Counted from the first letter of the stretch, positions 51,536 through 61,526 are shown. The stretch is 64,000 nt of DNA from Candidatus Limimorpha caballi (GCA_018064605.1 JAGHUX010000006.1:62001-126000); one strand, 5' to 3'. Notes: a model not told the origin generated them from the sequence alone. Numbers and translations: made by a program.

Positions 51536-52318
51536 ATGGAGACACAAAAAAATGACGAAAATGTCATTCTCAAACTGAAGAGGCATCTCGGCAAAATGAT
51601 GGTGCAGGTCGATTTCCTTTACAGAAACGGCCGCGAACTGAGCCAGTTCGACTACGACATACTGATGGACCGCACCCGCGAATTCTACGAGTTGCTTGTT
51701 GATTCTCAAGAATATAACATGGAAAAAGAGGAAGAAGAACCCGAAAATCCGACAGACACCGAAGTGGAATTTGAAATAGAAAACCAGAACGAGGACGAAG
51801 ACGATGATGACTGGGAGGACGAAGACGACACCATTTTCAGCGTCGAGAAAGCAGAAGAGACGAAGGAAGGTGAAGAAGAGACGGAAGAGACAGAGAATGA
51901 AGAAGATGAAGAGACGGAAGAGGAGATGAGAGAGGAGACGGAGATTGTGGAAAATGAAGAAGAAAATGATGATGAAGAGACGGAGAAAGAAGAGCACGTC
52001 ACTTTCTTCAACATCGAGCCGGTGGAGGAGCCAGAGAAAACGGATGACAACAGTCTCGCCTCGCGTCTGCAACACCAACCCATCTCCGACATAAAAACGG
52101 CGGTGAGCCTCAACGACAGAATCATGATGACCAACGACCTGTTCAGAGGTTCGAGTGAGCGTTACAACAAGACAATCAATATTTTGAACGAGTTCCCGAC
52201 ATTCGGCGGCGCGGTCATCTATCTGAACGAGCTGCGCATAGAGCTTCAGTGGGACGTCGAGTCGGAAGCCTACCTGAAACTCAAGGAGCTTGTCGAACGC
52301 CGCTTCCTAACTTTATAA
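51536..52318 (+). CDS. Acidic protein of unknown function with Glu-rich centre
   Basis: A 260-residue cytoplasmic protein. The N-terminal 65 residues are helical and basic ([23 protein letters not shown]). Residues about 65-165 are almost entirely Glu, Asp, Thr and Asn, so disordered and strongly acidic. The C-terminal 80 residues form a conserved-looking domain ([47 protein letters not shown]) that I have seen in Bacteroidota proteins without a function. The ATG at 51536 is preferred to a TTG at 51503 that overlaps the promoter. rsmI follows 56 bases later, after an AACTTT-rich repeat. Confidence 0.72.
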   Translation: METQKNDENVILKLKRHLGKMMVQVDFLYRNGRELSQFDYDILMDRTREFYELLVDSQEYNMEKEEEEPENPTDTEVEFEIENQNEDEDDDDWEDEDDTIFSVEKAEETKEGEEETEETENEEDEETEEEMREETEIVENEEENDDEETEKEEHVTFFNIEPVEEPEKTDDNSLASRLQHQPISDIKTAVSLNDRIMMTNDLFRGSSERYNKTINILNEFPTFGGAVIYLNELRIELQWDVESEAYLKLKELVERRFLTL

Positions 52319-52369
52319 CTTTTCAACTTTCAAACTTTACAAACTTTCAACTTTATAGACTTTCCAACT
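52307..52369 (+). repeat. AACTTT-rich degenerate tandem repeat spanning a stop codon
   Basis: AACTTT or close variants (AACTTTT, AACTTTC, AACTTTA, GACTTTC) recur about every 8-10 bases from the last codons of the acidic protein gene to just before rsmI. The stop codon TAA is inside it. Confidence 0.7.
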
Positions 52370-52374
52370 CACAC

Positions 52375-53079
52375 ATGAAGCTATATCTTGTCCCCACGCC
52401 GATCGGCAATCTCGAAGACATCACCTTGCGGGCCTTGCGCATCCTTCGCGAAGAGGTTGATGTCATCCTCGCCGAAGACACGCGTACAAGCGGCAACTTA
52501 TTGAGACACTATGACATAAGCAAGCCGATGGTGGCGTTTCACCTCAACAACGAGCATGTCGTCGTTGAGCGCATCGCGCGGCGCATCGCCGACGGTGAGC
52601 GCATGGCTCTCGTCACCGATGCGGGCACGCCGGCCATCTCCGACCCGGGCTTCATGCTCGTGCGCGAATGCCTCCGCATCGGCGTGCCCGTGGAATGCCT
52701 GCCTGGCGCGACGGCCTTCGTCCCGGCACTCGTCAACTCCGGACTCGCCGCCGACCATTTCATCTTCGAGGGCTTCCTGCCTCATAAAAAAGGCCGACAG
52801 ACGAAGATCAGGCAAATAGCCGAAAACGATTACACCACAATACTTTACGAGTCGCCGTTCCGGCTTGTCAAGACACTCGAACAACTCGCCGAAGCCGCCG
52901 GGACAGAACGTCACGTGTCGGTAGCCCGCGAACTGACTAAAATATACGAGGAGAACGTCCGCGGCACACTCGCCGAGGTGATTGAATACTTCTCGAAGAA
53001 AGAAGTGAAAGGTGAAATCGTGATTGTTTTTGAAGGCAAAAACACCAACCATAAACAAAATCAAGACGATGATGAATAA
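52375..53079 (+). CDS. rsmI: 16S rRNA (cytidine1402-2'-O)-methyltransferase
   Basis: A 234-residue tetrapyrrole-methylase-fold enzyme that methylates C1402 of 16S rRNA in the decoding centre. Start LYLVPTPIGNLEDITLRAL, then EDTRTSGNLLRHYDI, LVTDAGTPAISDPGF, and PGATAFVPALVNSGL are family-diagnostic. The frame opens further upstream into the repeat; the ATG at 52375 gives the family N-terminus. The last 56 bases overlap possible upstream starts of the next gene. Confidence 0.95.
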   Translation: MKLYLVPTPIGNLEDITLRALRILREEVDVILAEDTRTSGNLLRHYDISKPMVAFHLNNEHVVVERIARRIADGERMALVTDAGTPAISDPGFMLVRECLRIGVPVECLPGATAFVPALVNSGLAADHFIFEGFLPHKKGRQTKIRQIAENDYTTILYESPFRLVKTLEQLAEAAGTERHVSVARELTKIYEENVRGTLAEVIEYFSKKEVKGEIVIVFEGKNTNHKQNQDDDE

Positions 53080-53095
53080 CCATAAAATATTGACG

Positions 53096-54481
53096 ATGAA
53101 GAAATCATTGACTTTTGCCATGCTGGTTCTGATGTCATTCGGACTCGTGGCACAGACGACAAAGCCGGCGAAAGAGAAGAAAGCCAAGAAAGAGAAAACA
53201 TACAACGAGAAAGGCGAAATCATCAAGAAAGGCTGGAACTTCGGCCCGCTCCCGGTGGTGGGATTCCGCTCCGACATGGGATTCCAGTACGGCGTCTGCA
53301 TGGATGTCTTCAACTACGGCGACGGCTCTAATTATCCGGGCTACGACTTCAAGCTGAACTTCGAGGTCTCCACCTACACAAAAGGGTCAAGCGTGTTCCG
53401 CTTCTACAGCTACTGGAACAACATCATACCCAAAGGCAAGCTCTTCGTTGACGTCTCTTACTTCATGGACAAGAAGTTCGACTTCTACGGCTTCAACGGT
53501 TATGCCGCGCCGTATCACAAGGATTTCGCCGTCGTGAACGGCATTCCAAACCTTAACCACGGCATGAAAGACAGCGGCTTCTACGGCTTCAACCGGAATC
53601 AGTTCCGTTTCGTGGCGAGCATGCAACGGCAGATCGGCGACATCAAGGGGCTTTATTACGGCGCCGGACTCGCCTATTACAACAACGCCATCGACACACT
53701 CGACCTTGATGATTACCGTGGCCAGACAACCCTCTACGATTTGTATTGTGACCACGGCCTCATCCGTGAGAACGAGAGGGACGGCGGCAACGTCACGCAG
53801 TTCAAGGCCGGTTTGATTTATGACACTAAAGACTATGAGAACGACCCTACACGCGGCATGTACGCCGAAGCCGTCATCACCGCCGCACCCGACATGATCG
53901 ACGGCGAGGATTACTCACACCTGACATTCACCGGCGTCTTCCAGCATTACGTGCCGTTGTACAAGGAACACCTCACTTTCGCATACCGCATCGGCGCACA
54001 GAACGTCCTCGCCGGCGACATCCCGTTCTACGCGATGCTGAATACCAACACATTGTTTTTCAAGAAGATGTATGTTGACGCCCTGGGTGGGGCCTCTAAC
54101 GTTCGCGGCATCAACAGAAACCGTGTCATCGGGAAAGGTTTCGCCTGGCTGAACCTCGACATCCGCTGGAGATTTTTCAATTTCAAGTTCATAAACCAGA
54201 ACTGGTGCGTGGTGCTGAATCCGTTTGTCGACGCCGGGATGGTGACGCAGACTTTCCGTCTTGACGAACAGAAGAAAATCGAAGAAGAAATATTCCCGAC
54301 TTTACCAGACACAGATGTCATTTACGGCGACAAGAAAGAGGTCCCGCACTGGGCCGGCGGCCTCGGCCTGAAGCTCATCATGAACAAAAACCTTGTCGTT
54401 TCCGCCGAGTTCGCGAAGCCGTTCGACAAACTCGACGGCGCCGGAATGGCATCATATATAGGTTTCAATTACATATTCTGA
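53096..54481 (+). CDS. Omp85/BamA-like outer-membrane beta-barrel protein
   Basis: A 461-residue outer-membrane protein. Signal ends GLVAQ, then a Lys-rich segment (KPAKEKKAKKEKTYNEKGE). The rest alternates strands and turns as in the surface-antigen (Omp85) barrel, with GLIYDTKDYENDPTRGMYAE, GGASNVRGINRNRVIGKG (the family's VRGF-like loop motif, here VRGINRNR) and WAGGLGLKLIMNKNLVVSAEFA, ending in an aromatic FNYIF. There are no POTRA domains, so it is a stand-alone barrel and not BamA itself. The ATG at 53096 is preferred over earlier starts inside rsmI. Confidence 0.85.
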   Translation: MKKSLTFAMLVLMSFGLVAQTTKPAKEKKAKKEKTYNEKGEIIKKGWNFGPLPVVGFRSDMGFQYGVCMDVFNYGDGSNYPGYDFKLNFEVSTYTKGSSVFRFYSYWNNIIPKGKLFVDVSYFMDKKFDFYGFNGYAAPYHKDFAVVNGIPNLNHGMKDSGFYGFNRNQFRFVASMQRQIGDIKGLYYGAGLAYYNNAIDTLDLDDYRGQTTLYDLYCDHGLIRENERDGGNVTQFKAGLIYDTKDYENDPTRGMYAEAVITAAPDMIDGEDYSHLTFTGVFQHYVPLYKEHLTFAYRIGAQNVLAGDIPFYAMLNTNTLFFKKMYVDALGGASNVRGINRNRVIGKGFAWLNLDIRWRFFNFKFINQNWCVVLNPFVDAGMVTQTFRLDEQKKIEEEIFPTLPDTDVIYGDKKEVPHWAGGLGLKLIMNKNLVVSAEFAKPFDKLDGAGMASYIGFNYIF

Positions 54482-55002
54482 TTTTCAGACATTTTGATGT
54501 TTTTCCTCATCCTTGCGGTGACGATGCTGCATATCACAATCGCCATCGCGCTGCATATCACGCCGAGCAGCTGCCAGCCCCAGATGCCCGGGTCGTGTGC
54601 CTCGGCGTAGTCTGCCATCGTCATCTTGACCGACCTGATGATGGCGGTGGAGGTGAATGTTGCGCCGCTGACGGCATCCACGCTGAGACTGACGGCTTCG
54701 TCTGGTGTCAGGCCATAAAAACGCTCAACGAGACCATCTTCCACGACACGGCCCAGATAACTCGGCGTCTCACGGTTCTCAAGAATTTCGATGCCGGAGA
54801 TGATGCCGTGTTCCATGTTGATTTTCAATGGGACAACATCGTTATAGCCTATTATTTCACCACAAAGCGGCTGGGTGTAGAGTTCTTCTTGTGCCAAAGG
54901 GATGTAAGGTTCTTTGCCCATGTTTTCGACGGCGAACATCACGGCGAAAAATCCGAGCGCCACGGCCGCCACACAACTTAAAATCCTGAATGTCTTTGCC
55001 AT
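54469..55002 (-). CDS. FMN-binding domain membrane protein
   Basis: A 177-residue protein with an N-terminal membrane segment (SCVAAVALGFFAVMFAV), an FMN_bind domain and a C-terminal membrane segment (WQLLGVICSAMAIVICSIV). The domain carries DAVSGATFTS, in which Thr115 matches the residue that receives covalent FMN from ApbE in NqrC and RnfG proteins. Such proteins act in electron transfer at the inner membrane. No other redox subunit is in the window. The start at 55002 is chosen because a promoter box overlaps the longer TTG start. The 3' end overlaps the convergent barrel gene by 13 bases. Confidence 0.82.
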   Translation of the reverse strand: MAKTFRILSCVAAVALGFFAVMFAVENMGKEPYIPLAQEELYTQPLCGEIIGYNDVVPLKINMEHGIISGIEILENRETPSYLGRVVEDGLVERFYGLTPDEAVSLSVDAVSGATFTSTAIIRSVKMTMADYAEAHDPGIWGWQLLGVICSAMAIVICSIVTARMRKNIKMSENQNM

Positions 55003-55026
55003 TGCATCTGTTTTATAATCCTGGCG

Positions 55027-55034
55027 CAAAATTA
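55027..55034 (-). promoter_or_regulatory. -7 box TAATTTTG of FMN-binding gene
   Basis: Leftward TAnnTTTG match 24 bases upstream of the ATG at 55002. Confidence 0.5.
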
Positions 55035-55121
55035 CGCATTTGACACGTATGTCCGACCACGATGATGAAAAAAATCACATGGCAACAAATCATTTTATTT
55101 CAATATTTTACAAATTTTCTC

Positions 55122-55152
55122 TTGACAAAATTTTCATTTCGTTGTATTTTTG
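55122..55152 (+). promoter_or_regulatory. Promoter of queA
   Basis: TTGACA at 55122-55127 and TATTTTTG at 55145-55152, 17 bases apart, then 40 bases to the ATG. Confidence 0.55.
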
Positions 55153-55192
55153 CGCGGATTTTTGTGAAAAACAGTAAAACACATTTGAGTAA

Positions 55193-56242
55193 ATGAAACT
55201 TTCTCAGTTCAAATTCAACCTTCCGTCGGCCCTCATTGCGAGTCATCCGCCGAAAGAGCGTGAAGACGCCCGCATGATGGTGCTTCACCGCGACACAGAA
55301 ACGATAGAACACAAGACATTCCGCGACATCCTTGACTATTGCGATGCCGGCGACCTCTTCGTCATCAACAACACGAAGGTCTTTCCGGCGCGGTTATATG
55401 GTGAGAAGGAGAAGACAGGCGCGAGGATTGAGGTCATGCTGCTGCGCGAGCTGAACCATGAGAGCCGTCTCTGGGACGTCCTCGTTGACCCGGCCCGCAA
55501 GATACGCATCGGCAACAAGCTCTATTTCGGCCCCAACGACGAACTCGTGGCTGAAGTCATCGACAACACGACGTCGCGCGGACGAACCCTGCGCTTCCTC
55601 TTCGACGGCACTCACGACGAATTCAAGAAAGTGATCATGGGCCTCGGAGAGACACCCCTCCCGAAGGTGCACAACCGCCCCGTCGAACCTGACGACGAAT
55701 TCGACTATCAGACCGTTTACGCCAAGGTGGAAGGCTCCATCGCCGCCCCCACAGCCGGAATGCACTTCAGCAAAATCCTCATGAAACGCATGGAACTCAA
55801 AGACGTGAGCTTCGCCGAACTCACACTCCACACCGGCATGGGCAACTTCCGCGACATCGAAGTGGAAGACCTCACCAAACACAAGACCGACTCGGAAGAG
55901 ATGTTCGTCCCGCAGGAGACATGCGACGCCGTCAACAGCACAAAAGAAGCCGGACACAAAGTCTTCGCCGTCGGCACGACGACACTGAAAGCCATGGAGA
56001 CTGTGGTGAGCATCACAGGCAAACTGAAACCGCAGGACGGCTGGACAAACAAGTTCATCTTCCCGCCGTACGACTTCACGACAGCCGACGCACTGGTGAC
56101 CAACTTCCACATGCCGAAGTCACCGATGATGATGGAAGTCGCCGCATTCGCCGGATACGAATTCCTCATGAAAGCCTATAAAGAAGCCGTCGCCGAAAAA
56201 TACAACTTCTTCACCTACGGCGACGCCATGCTCATACTTTAG
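55193..56242 (+). CDS. queA: tRNA preQ1(34) S-adenosylmethionine ribosyltransferase-isomerase
   Basis: A 349-residue enzyme of queuosine synthesis; it moves the ribose of S-adenosylmethionine onto preQ1 in tRNA. Features: [30 protein letters not shown] at the N-terminus, [34 protein letters not shown], and the end [21 protein letters not shown] with [11 protein letters not shown]. Length is usual. It is a single-gene unit with its own promoter. Confidence 0.96.
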   Translation: MKLSQFKFNLPSALIASHPPKEREDARMMVLHRDTETIEHKTFRDILDYCDAGDLFVINNTKVFPARLYGEKEKTGARIEVMLLRELNHESRLWDVLVDPARKIRIGNKLYFGPNDELVAEVIDNTTSRGRTLRFLFDGTHDEFKKVIMGLGETPLPKVHNRPVEPDDEFDYQTVYAKVEGSIAAPTAGMHFSKILMKRMELKDVSFAELTLHTGMGNFRDIEVEDLTKHKTDSEEMFVPQETCDAVNSTKEAGHKVFAVGTTTLKAMETVVSITGKLKPQDGWTNKFIFPPYDFTTADALVTNFHMPKSPMMMEVAAFAGYEFLMKAYKEAVAEKYNFFTYGDAMLIL

Positions 56243-56327
56243 ACAAACAACGACTTACAAACGGAAATCGGATTCACGACCTCGCAATTCATTGCAGACC
56301 AAGATATTCCGATTCCGCCTAAAATAA

Positions 56328-56362
56328 AGATGTCGGCATCCTCATGCTGGAAGCCGACATCT
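56328..56362. terminator. Bidirectional hairpin terminator between queA and glnS
   Basis: A perfect 10-bp stem, AGATGTCGGC and GCCGACATCT, with a 15-base loop. Leftward it is followed by TTATTTTA, a U-rich tract suited to ending glnS. Rightward it is followed by CTTCTCTC only. Confidence 0.75.
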
Positions 56363-56364
56363 CT

Positions 56365-56397
56365 TCTCTCTTAACTTTCCTCTCTTAACTCTTAACT
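56365..56397 (-). repeat. TTAAGAG-type tail repeat overlapping the glnS stop
   Basis: On the minus strand, AGTTAAGAGTTAAGAGAG then GAAAGTTAAGAGAG, beginning with the final Ser codon and TAA of glnS. It matches the tail of the DUF4954 gene at 33071-33117 with one difference over about 32 bases. Confidence 0.85.
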
Positions 56398-58122
56398 GTT
56401 CTTCGTCCACGTGTCTTTCAGCCCCACTGTCCTGTTGAAGACGAGATGTTCAGGCGTGCTGTCCTTGTCGATGGTGAAGTAGCCGATTCTCTGGAACTGG
56501 AAATGGTCGAGCGGCCTGGCGTCGGCAAGGAATTGCTCGACGTAGCAGTTCTGTCTGACTTCCAATGAGTTGGGGTTCATCATCTTGCGCATCGCCTCTA
56601 TCGGCGTGTTGCCTTCATCCTGCAACTTGGCGAGTTCGTCGCGCGGGTTCTCCACGTTCCAGAGTCGGTCGTAGAGACGCACTTCCGCCTTGATGCAATG
56701 GCTCTGGCTCACCCAGTGTATCGTGCCTTTCACCTTTCTGTTGGCGTCGGGCATCCCGCTGCGTGTCAACGGGTCGTATTCGGCATAGACCTCTACGACG
56801 TTGCCGTCGGCATCTTTCTTGCAGCCGGTGCATTTCACGATGTAGGCGTTTTTCAGGCGCACCTCCTTGCCCGGAGTGAGGCGGAAATATTTGTTCGGCG
56901 GGCATTCCATGAAGTCTTCCTGCTCGATCCACAGCTCGCGGCTGAAGGTGATGTTATGGCTTCCGGCGTTCTCGTCCTCCGGGTTGTTGATGGCTTCGAG
57001 CTCCTCTGTCTGGCCTTCCGGATAGTTGGTAATCAACAACTTAACCGGGTTGATGACCGCTGAGACGCGTGTGGCGCGGGCGTTGAGGTCCTCACGGATT
57101 GAGCTTTCGAGCAATGCGAAGTCGTTCAACGCATCGTATGTCGTGTAGCCTATTTTATCGATGAATTTATGTATCGACTCCGGCGTGTATCCGCGGCGGC
57201 GGAAGCCGCATATCGTAGGCATCCGCGGGTCGTCCCAGCCGGTCACGACGCCTTCTTTCACCAGGACGAGGAGGTTGCGCTTGCTCATCAGGGTGTAGTT
57301 GAGGTTGAGTTTGTTGAACTCCGTCTGGCGCGGACGGTGGTCTTCGAGGTCGTTGCCTTCTTTCACCTCATCGATGAAATAGTCGTAAAGCGGGCGGTGC
57401 ACCACAAACTCAAGCGTGCACAACGAATGCGTCACGCCCTCGAAGTAGTCGCTCTGTCCGTGCGCGAAGTCGTACATCGGGTAGGCGTTCCATTTCGTGC
57501 CGGTGCGGTGATGCGGGGTTTTAACGACGCGGTAGATGATAGGGTCGCGGAAGTGCATGTTCGGGTTCGCCATGTCGATTTTCGCGCGGAGCACCATCCT
57601 GCCCTCCTCGACCTCGCCGGAATTCATCTTGTTGAAAAGCTCAAGCGACTCTTCGGCGGGGCGGTTTCTGTACGGGCTTTCGGTGCCGGGCTGCGTCGGC
57701 GTGCCTTTCTGCGCGGCGATTTCCTCCGAACTCTGCTCATCAATATATGCCTTGCCTTCCTTTATCAGTCTTATCGCGAAATCCCAGAGCTGCTGGAAGT
57801 AGTCGGAAGCGTAATATTCATTGCCCCACTGATAACCAAGCCATTGAATGTCTTCTTTGATAGCATCGACATATTCCATGTTCTCCTTGGTCGGGTTAGT
57901 GTCGTCGAAACGCAGGTTGCAGACGCCGCCGTATCTCTTCGCCAGTCCGAAGTCAAGGCAGATGGCCTTGGCGTGACCGATGTGCAGGTAACCGTTGGGC
58001 TCCGGGGGAAAACGCGTCTGGATGCGGCCGTCGTTCTTGCCGTTTCTTAAATCTTCTTCAACTTTCGCCTCAATGAAATTCAGCGATCTCTTTTCTTCTT
58101 TTTCAGCTTCGAGATTATCCAT
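56392..58122 (-). CDS. glnS: Glutaminyl-tRNA synthetase
   Basis: A 576-residue class I synthetase charging tRNA-Gln. It has the HIGH-type motif in TRFPPEPNGYLHIGHAKAICLDFGLA, the KMSKS-type motif YTLMSKRNLL, RFDDTNPTKE, and the two beta-barrel anticodon domains (from about residue 350, FMECPPNKYFRLTPGKEVRLKNAYIVKC). Presence of GlnRS means this organism need not amidate Glu-tRNA-Gln. The final Ser codon and the stop are part of a short repeat shared with the DUF4954 gene. Confidence 0.96.
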   Translation of the reverse strand: MDNLEAEKEEKRSLNFIEAKVEEDLRNGKNDGRIQTRFPPEPNGYLHIGHAKAICLDFGLAKRYGGVCNLRFDDTNPTKENMEYVDAIKEDIQWLGYQWGNEYYASDYFQQLWDFAIRLIKEGKAYIDEQSSEEIAAQKGTPTQPGTESPYRNRPAEESLELFNKMNSGEVEEGRMVLRAKIDMANPNMHFRDPIIYRVVKTPHHRTGTKWNAYPMYDFAHGQSDYFEGVTHSLCTLEFVVHRPLYDYFIDEVKEGNDLEDHRPRQTEFNKLNLNYTLMSKRNLLVLVKEGVVTGWDDPRMPTICGFRRRGYTPESIHKFIDKIGYTTYDALNDFALLESSIREDLNARATRVSAVINPVKLLITNYPEGQTEELEAINNPEDENAGSHNITFSRELWIEQEDFMECPPNKYFRLTPGKEVRLKNAYIVKCTGCKKDADGNVVEVYAEYDPLTRSGMPDANRKVKGTIHWVSQSHCIKAEVRLYDRLWNVENPRDELAKLQDEGNTPIEAMRKMMNPNSLEVRQNCYVEQFLADARPLDHFQFQRIGYFTIDKDSTPEHLVFNRTVGLKDTWTKNS

Positions 58123-58139
58123 TTTGTTAAAATTTGGCG

Positions 58140-58147
58140 CAAAAATA
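58140..58147 (-). promoter_or_regulatory. -7 box TATTTTTG of glnS
   Basis: Leftward TAnnTTTG match 17 bases upstream of the glnS ATG. Confidence 0.5.
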
Positions 58148-58160
58148 ATACAAAATCAAA

Positions 58161-58168
58161 TATTTTTG
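58161..58168 (+). promoter_or_regulatory. -7 box TATTTTTG of M6 peptidase gene
   Basis: Rightward TAnnTTTG match 52 bases upstream of the ATG at 58221, overlapping the core of the divergent glnS promoter. Confidence 0.45.
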
Positions 58169-58220
58169 CGCGTATTTTTTTAAAAATTTGTAATTTTACG
58201 CCCTCAAAATTTGAATTTTT

Positions 58221-61200
58221 ATGAAGAAATTATCATTAATTGCACTTTTTGTATTGATATTCAATACTTTAAACGTTATTTCAGCTCCTTTGAAAAATGT
58301 TGAAAGGATTATGGTTCAACCGAATGGCGACACCCTTGTGTGCTACGCTTCCGGCGACGAATTTTACAACCGTCTTCATGATATTAATGGCTTCACGATA
58401 GTCCAAAATGAGGAGGGTTATTTTGTTTATGCTGATAAAAACGCTGACAATCAAGTTATTGCGACAGAATATATAGCAGGCAAGGTTGACCCGGCATCTG
58501 TCGGCTTGAAACCTGGAATCAGGATTTCGCACGAGGAATTTCAGAAGAAATACGAGGCGATGCATCTCGATGAGTTTTTTGAGATGAAGAGAGATTCACG
58601 CGACGGCGAGACGAATCACGGAATTTTCAGCAACTTGACGGTTTTCATCCGCTTCAACGGTGATGCTGAGATACAGACTCCGGCGACTACGATAAACGCG
58701 ATGTTCAACGGAAACAACGACGAGGACGAGTCGATGCGCAAGTTCTATAAACAATTCACTTACAATCAGTTATTCATAAACTCGTATTTCTATCCGGAGT
58801 TTGACGGCGAGCAGGTTCTGTCGTATGAGGACATTCATCCGCGTAATTTTTACCGTCCGTACAATGCCGCCACCAACCCGACTGGTTATCAAGGTAGTGA
58901 AGACCGTGCGCAGCGTGAGTTCGACCTGCTTGAACGCGCCATCGAGTATGTCAAGCCGATGATTCCGGAAGACTTGGACATCGACTGCAATGACGACGGC
59001 GTTGTTGACAACATGGTTTTCGTGGTGAAAGGCAACGTCGGCGACTGGTCCGACCTTCTCTGGCCTCATCAGTGGTCGTTCTACGAGCGTGAGATCTTCA
59101 TCCACGGCGTGCAGGTGATGAATTTCAACTTCCAGCTCGAGTCGGCATCGACGTATTTCACCGTCTCGACCTTATGTCACGAGATGTTCCACTCGCTCGG
59201 CGCACCCGACCTTTATCATTATTATGACCCGTACAACCTCGACCCGGCCGGCTCATGGGATCTGATGTGCGGTACCTCGAACCCGCCGCAGAGTTCGTGT
59301 GTGTGGCTCAAACACAGATACGGAAACTGGATAGACGAGATACCAACCATCACAGAATACGGCACTTACACCTTGGAAGCCAACACCTGGGAGGGCGGAC
59401 GCCGAAACGGTTACCTCATCCCGACAGGCCATCCGCAACAGTTTTATCTGCTGCAGTTCCGCGACAAAGACAACTATTATGACCACGGTGTCCCGGGACG
59501 CGGCATAACCATCTCCAGAATCGACAAACGTTTCAACGGCGGCAGAGGCTTCAACGGCTCCGACGTCCTCGATGAGGTTTACGTCTTCCAGCCGGGCGGC
59601 AGTCTGCACAGACAAGGCAATCTGCAGACAGCTTTTTTCAGCGAGGCCGCCGGCAGAACAGAATTCAACAAAGACACACAGGCATATCCGTGGATCAACA
59701 GCGGCATCGTCGATGACACCTTCAACATCTGTAACATAAAGACCATCGGGAACAGGATGCAGTTCACGTTCTGCCCTCTGAACCATGAGATAGTCCCCGA
59801 AAATCTGGTGGCAAACGTGGTGAGTCACAGCCAGGTTGACCTGACATGGGACGCCGTTGATGGCGCGAGTTCGTACAAGGTCTATCGCGACGGGCAGCTC
59901 ATCGCGGAAGATGTCACAGACAATTCTTATTCTGAAACAGGAGAAATCGGTGACGGCTATCATGAGTATTATGTGAAGTCGGTCTGTGGTGGAGAGGTAT
60001 CTTATCGTTCTGAAAAACAAAGCGTTATGCTCGGTGCTTTGGCTGAGATTGACATCACGATGACCGCCGACACCGACAAGGGCTGGCAGGGCGCGGAGCT
60101 TGCCCTCTCGTTCGACAACGCCATGCCGGAGCAGTATTTCACGATATACAACAACGATGATGCTGAGAAGTCGGCCAAAGTCATTGTCCCTGCCGGAACG
60201 GAAGTCACAGCCATGTGGAACAGCGGCTGGGACGAGAGCAAATGCCATTTCTCATTGAGCGACACGCATACTTCATTGACTGACAACGACTTCAAGAACG
60301 GCGAGAATATCAAGACTTTCATCGCCGGTGCAAGTGAAGTCTTCGTTGAGCCTCAAAATCTTACGGCCATTGTCGATGGCACAAGCGTGATTCTGAACTG
60401 GACCTCATTTATCGAGACGCCGTCATACCGCGTGAGACGTAACGGCGAGGTGATTGCCGATGTCGCGGCAAGTTCTTACACCGACGCCAACATCACTGGC
60501 TCTGGACTGATGATTTATGAGGTGGCAAGCGGTGCCGGACAGTCGGACTGGGCTTCCGCCAATGTCTTCGTGATGAACTATTGCGCCGAAGAGCCAAAAC
60601 TTGAAGGCGTTTACGGCTTCGACAATGTTGACCTGTCATGGGACACCCCGTCAACTTACGGCAAACTCAGTTACGTAAATGATGAATATGTCACGAACAT
60701 AGGAAGCAGTTCCATTAACTGGGCTGTGAAATATACCCCTGATGTGCTTCAGCTTTTTGAGGGCCGGAAGATTACAGCCCTTGAGATGTGGGACGGTGAC
60801 GCCGGTGAATACACTTTCAAGATTCATAGCGGCAATAATGCCTCCAGCGTGAATGTCATTCATACAGAAACGGTTACAATGACAGGCAGCAACCAATGGG
60901 TGAAATTCAATCTCTCCGAGAATGTGGAGTTTGACAACACCACGGCGTTGTGGGTTTCGGTCAAGTCTTCAGGCGCACAGTCGCCCGCCCCAGTGTGCCA
61001 GTATGTAGGAAATGACAACAGCGCACTGCTCAAATCGGGTACTTCATGGAAGCCTCTGTCGCAGTTCGACATGGATTATTCCTGGATGCTGCGTGCTTAC
61101 ACCGACGTGCCGGACGAAATCTTAAATGACATGTCGTACAACATCTACCGCAACGGAGAAGTCATCGCGACAGACGTGAAATCAACGAGTTACACTGATG

Positions 61201-61526
61201 AGAATTTGGATGCCAACAGATATTGCTACACCGTCGCGCTGGTCTTGAACGGCAAGGAAAACATCGTCTCGAACGAGGTCTGCGGCAACACCGACATCAA
61301 CGAAATAACCGAAAACGCAGGTTTCGTCTATCCTAACCCGGCCGAGGAGTCATTCAACATCTCCTGCGAGTTCGACCATTATGAAATCTACGACGTCACA
61401 GGCAGGAAAATCATCACGGCAAACGAAATGACAATCTACGTGAAAGATTGGAAACCAGGAGTTTACACAGTGAAGATTTTCACAAGAGAAGGCAATATCC
61501 TGACCACTAAAATTGTTAAGCGATAG
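58221..61526 (+). CDS. M6-family secreted metallopeptidase with T9SS sorting domain
   Basis: An 1101-residue exported protease. Signal peptide ends NVISA. The M6 (immune inhibitor A-like) domain spans about 60-520, with the zinc site CHEMFHSLGAPDLYHYYD (His320, Glu321, His324; third ligand probably in the following Asp-rich stretch) and WDLMCGTSNPPQ (Met-turn-like). Fibronectin-type-III-like modules follow (LVANVVSHSQVDLTWDAVDG, and others near residues 710 and 790) together with a jelly-roll-like region. The end is a T9SS type A sorting domain (VYPNPAEESF ... TTKIVKR). It is probably released or anchored on the cell surface to degrade host or dietary protein. Confidence 0.9.
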   Translation: MKKLSLIALFVLIFNTLNVISAPLKNVERIMVQPNGDTLVCYASGDEFYNRLHDINGFTIVQNEEGYFVYADKNADNQVIATEYIAGKVDPASVGLKPGIRISHEEFQKKYEAMHLDEFFEMKRDSRDGETNHGIFSNLTVFIRFNGDAEIQTPATTINAMFNGNNDEDESMRKFYKQFTYNQLFINSYFYPEFDGEQVLSYEDIHPRNFYRPYNAATNPTGYQGSEDRAQREFDLLERAIEYVKPMIPEDLDIDCNDDGVVDNMVFVVKGNVGDWSDLLWPHQWSFYEREIFIHGVQVMNFNFQLESASTYFTVSTLCHEMFHSLGAPDLYHYYDPYNLDPAGSWDLMCGTSNPPQSSCVWLKHRYGNWIDEIPTITEYGTYTLEANTWEGGRRNGYLIPTGHPQQFYLLQFRDKDNYYDHGVPGRGITISRIDKRFNGGRGFNGSDVLDEVYVFQPGGSLHRQGNLQTAFFSEAAGRTEFNKDTQAYPWINSGIVDDTFNICNIKTIGNRMQFTFCPLNHEIVPENLVANVVSHSQVDLTWDAVDGASSYKVYRDGQLIAEDVTDNSYSETGEIGDGYHEYYVKSVCGGEVSYRSEKQSVMLGALAEIDITMTADTDKGWQGAELALSFDNAMPEQYFTIYNNDDAEKSAKVIVPAGTEVTAMWNSGWDESKCHFSLSDTHTSLTDNDFKNGENIKTFIAGASEVFVEPQNLTAIVDGTSVILNWTSFIETPSYRVRRNGEVIADVAASSYTDANITGSGLMIYEVASGAGQSDWASANVFVMNYCAEEPKLEGVYGFDNVDLSWDTPSTYGKLSYVNDEYVTNIGSSSINWAVKYTPDVLQLFEGRKITALEMWDGDAGEYTFKIHSGNNASSVNVIHTETVTMTGSNQWVKFNLSENVEFDNTTALWVSVKSSGAQSPAPVCQYVGNDNSALLKSGTSWKPLSQFDMDYSWMLRAYTDVPDEILNDMSYNIYRNGEVIATDVKSTSYTDENLDANRYCYTVALVLNGKENIVSNEVCGNTDINEITENAGFVYPNPAEESFNISCEFDHYEIYDVTGRKIITANEMTIYVKDWKPGVYTVKIFTREGNILTTKIVKR

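Noticed and set aside
51475..51594. Long N-terminal extension of thymidine kinase
   Set aside because: It would cover the promoter and the start of the divergent gene and lacks similarity to thymidine kinases.
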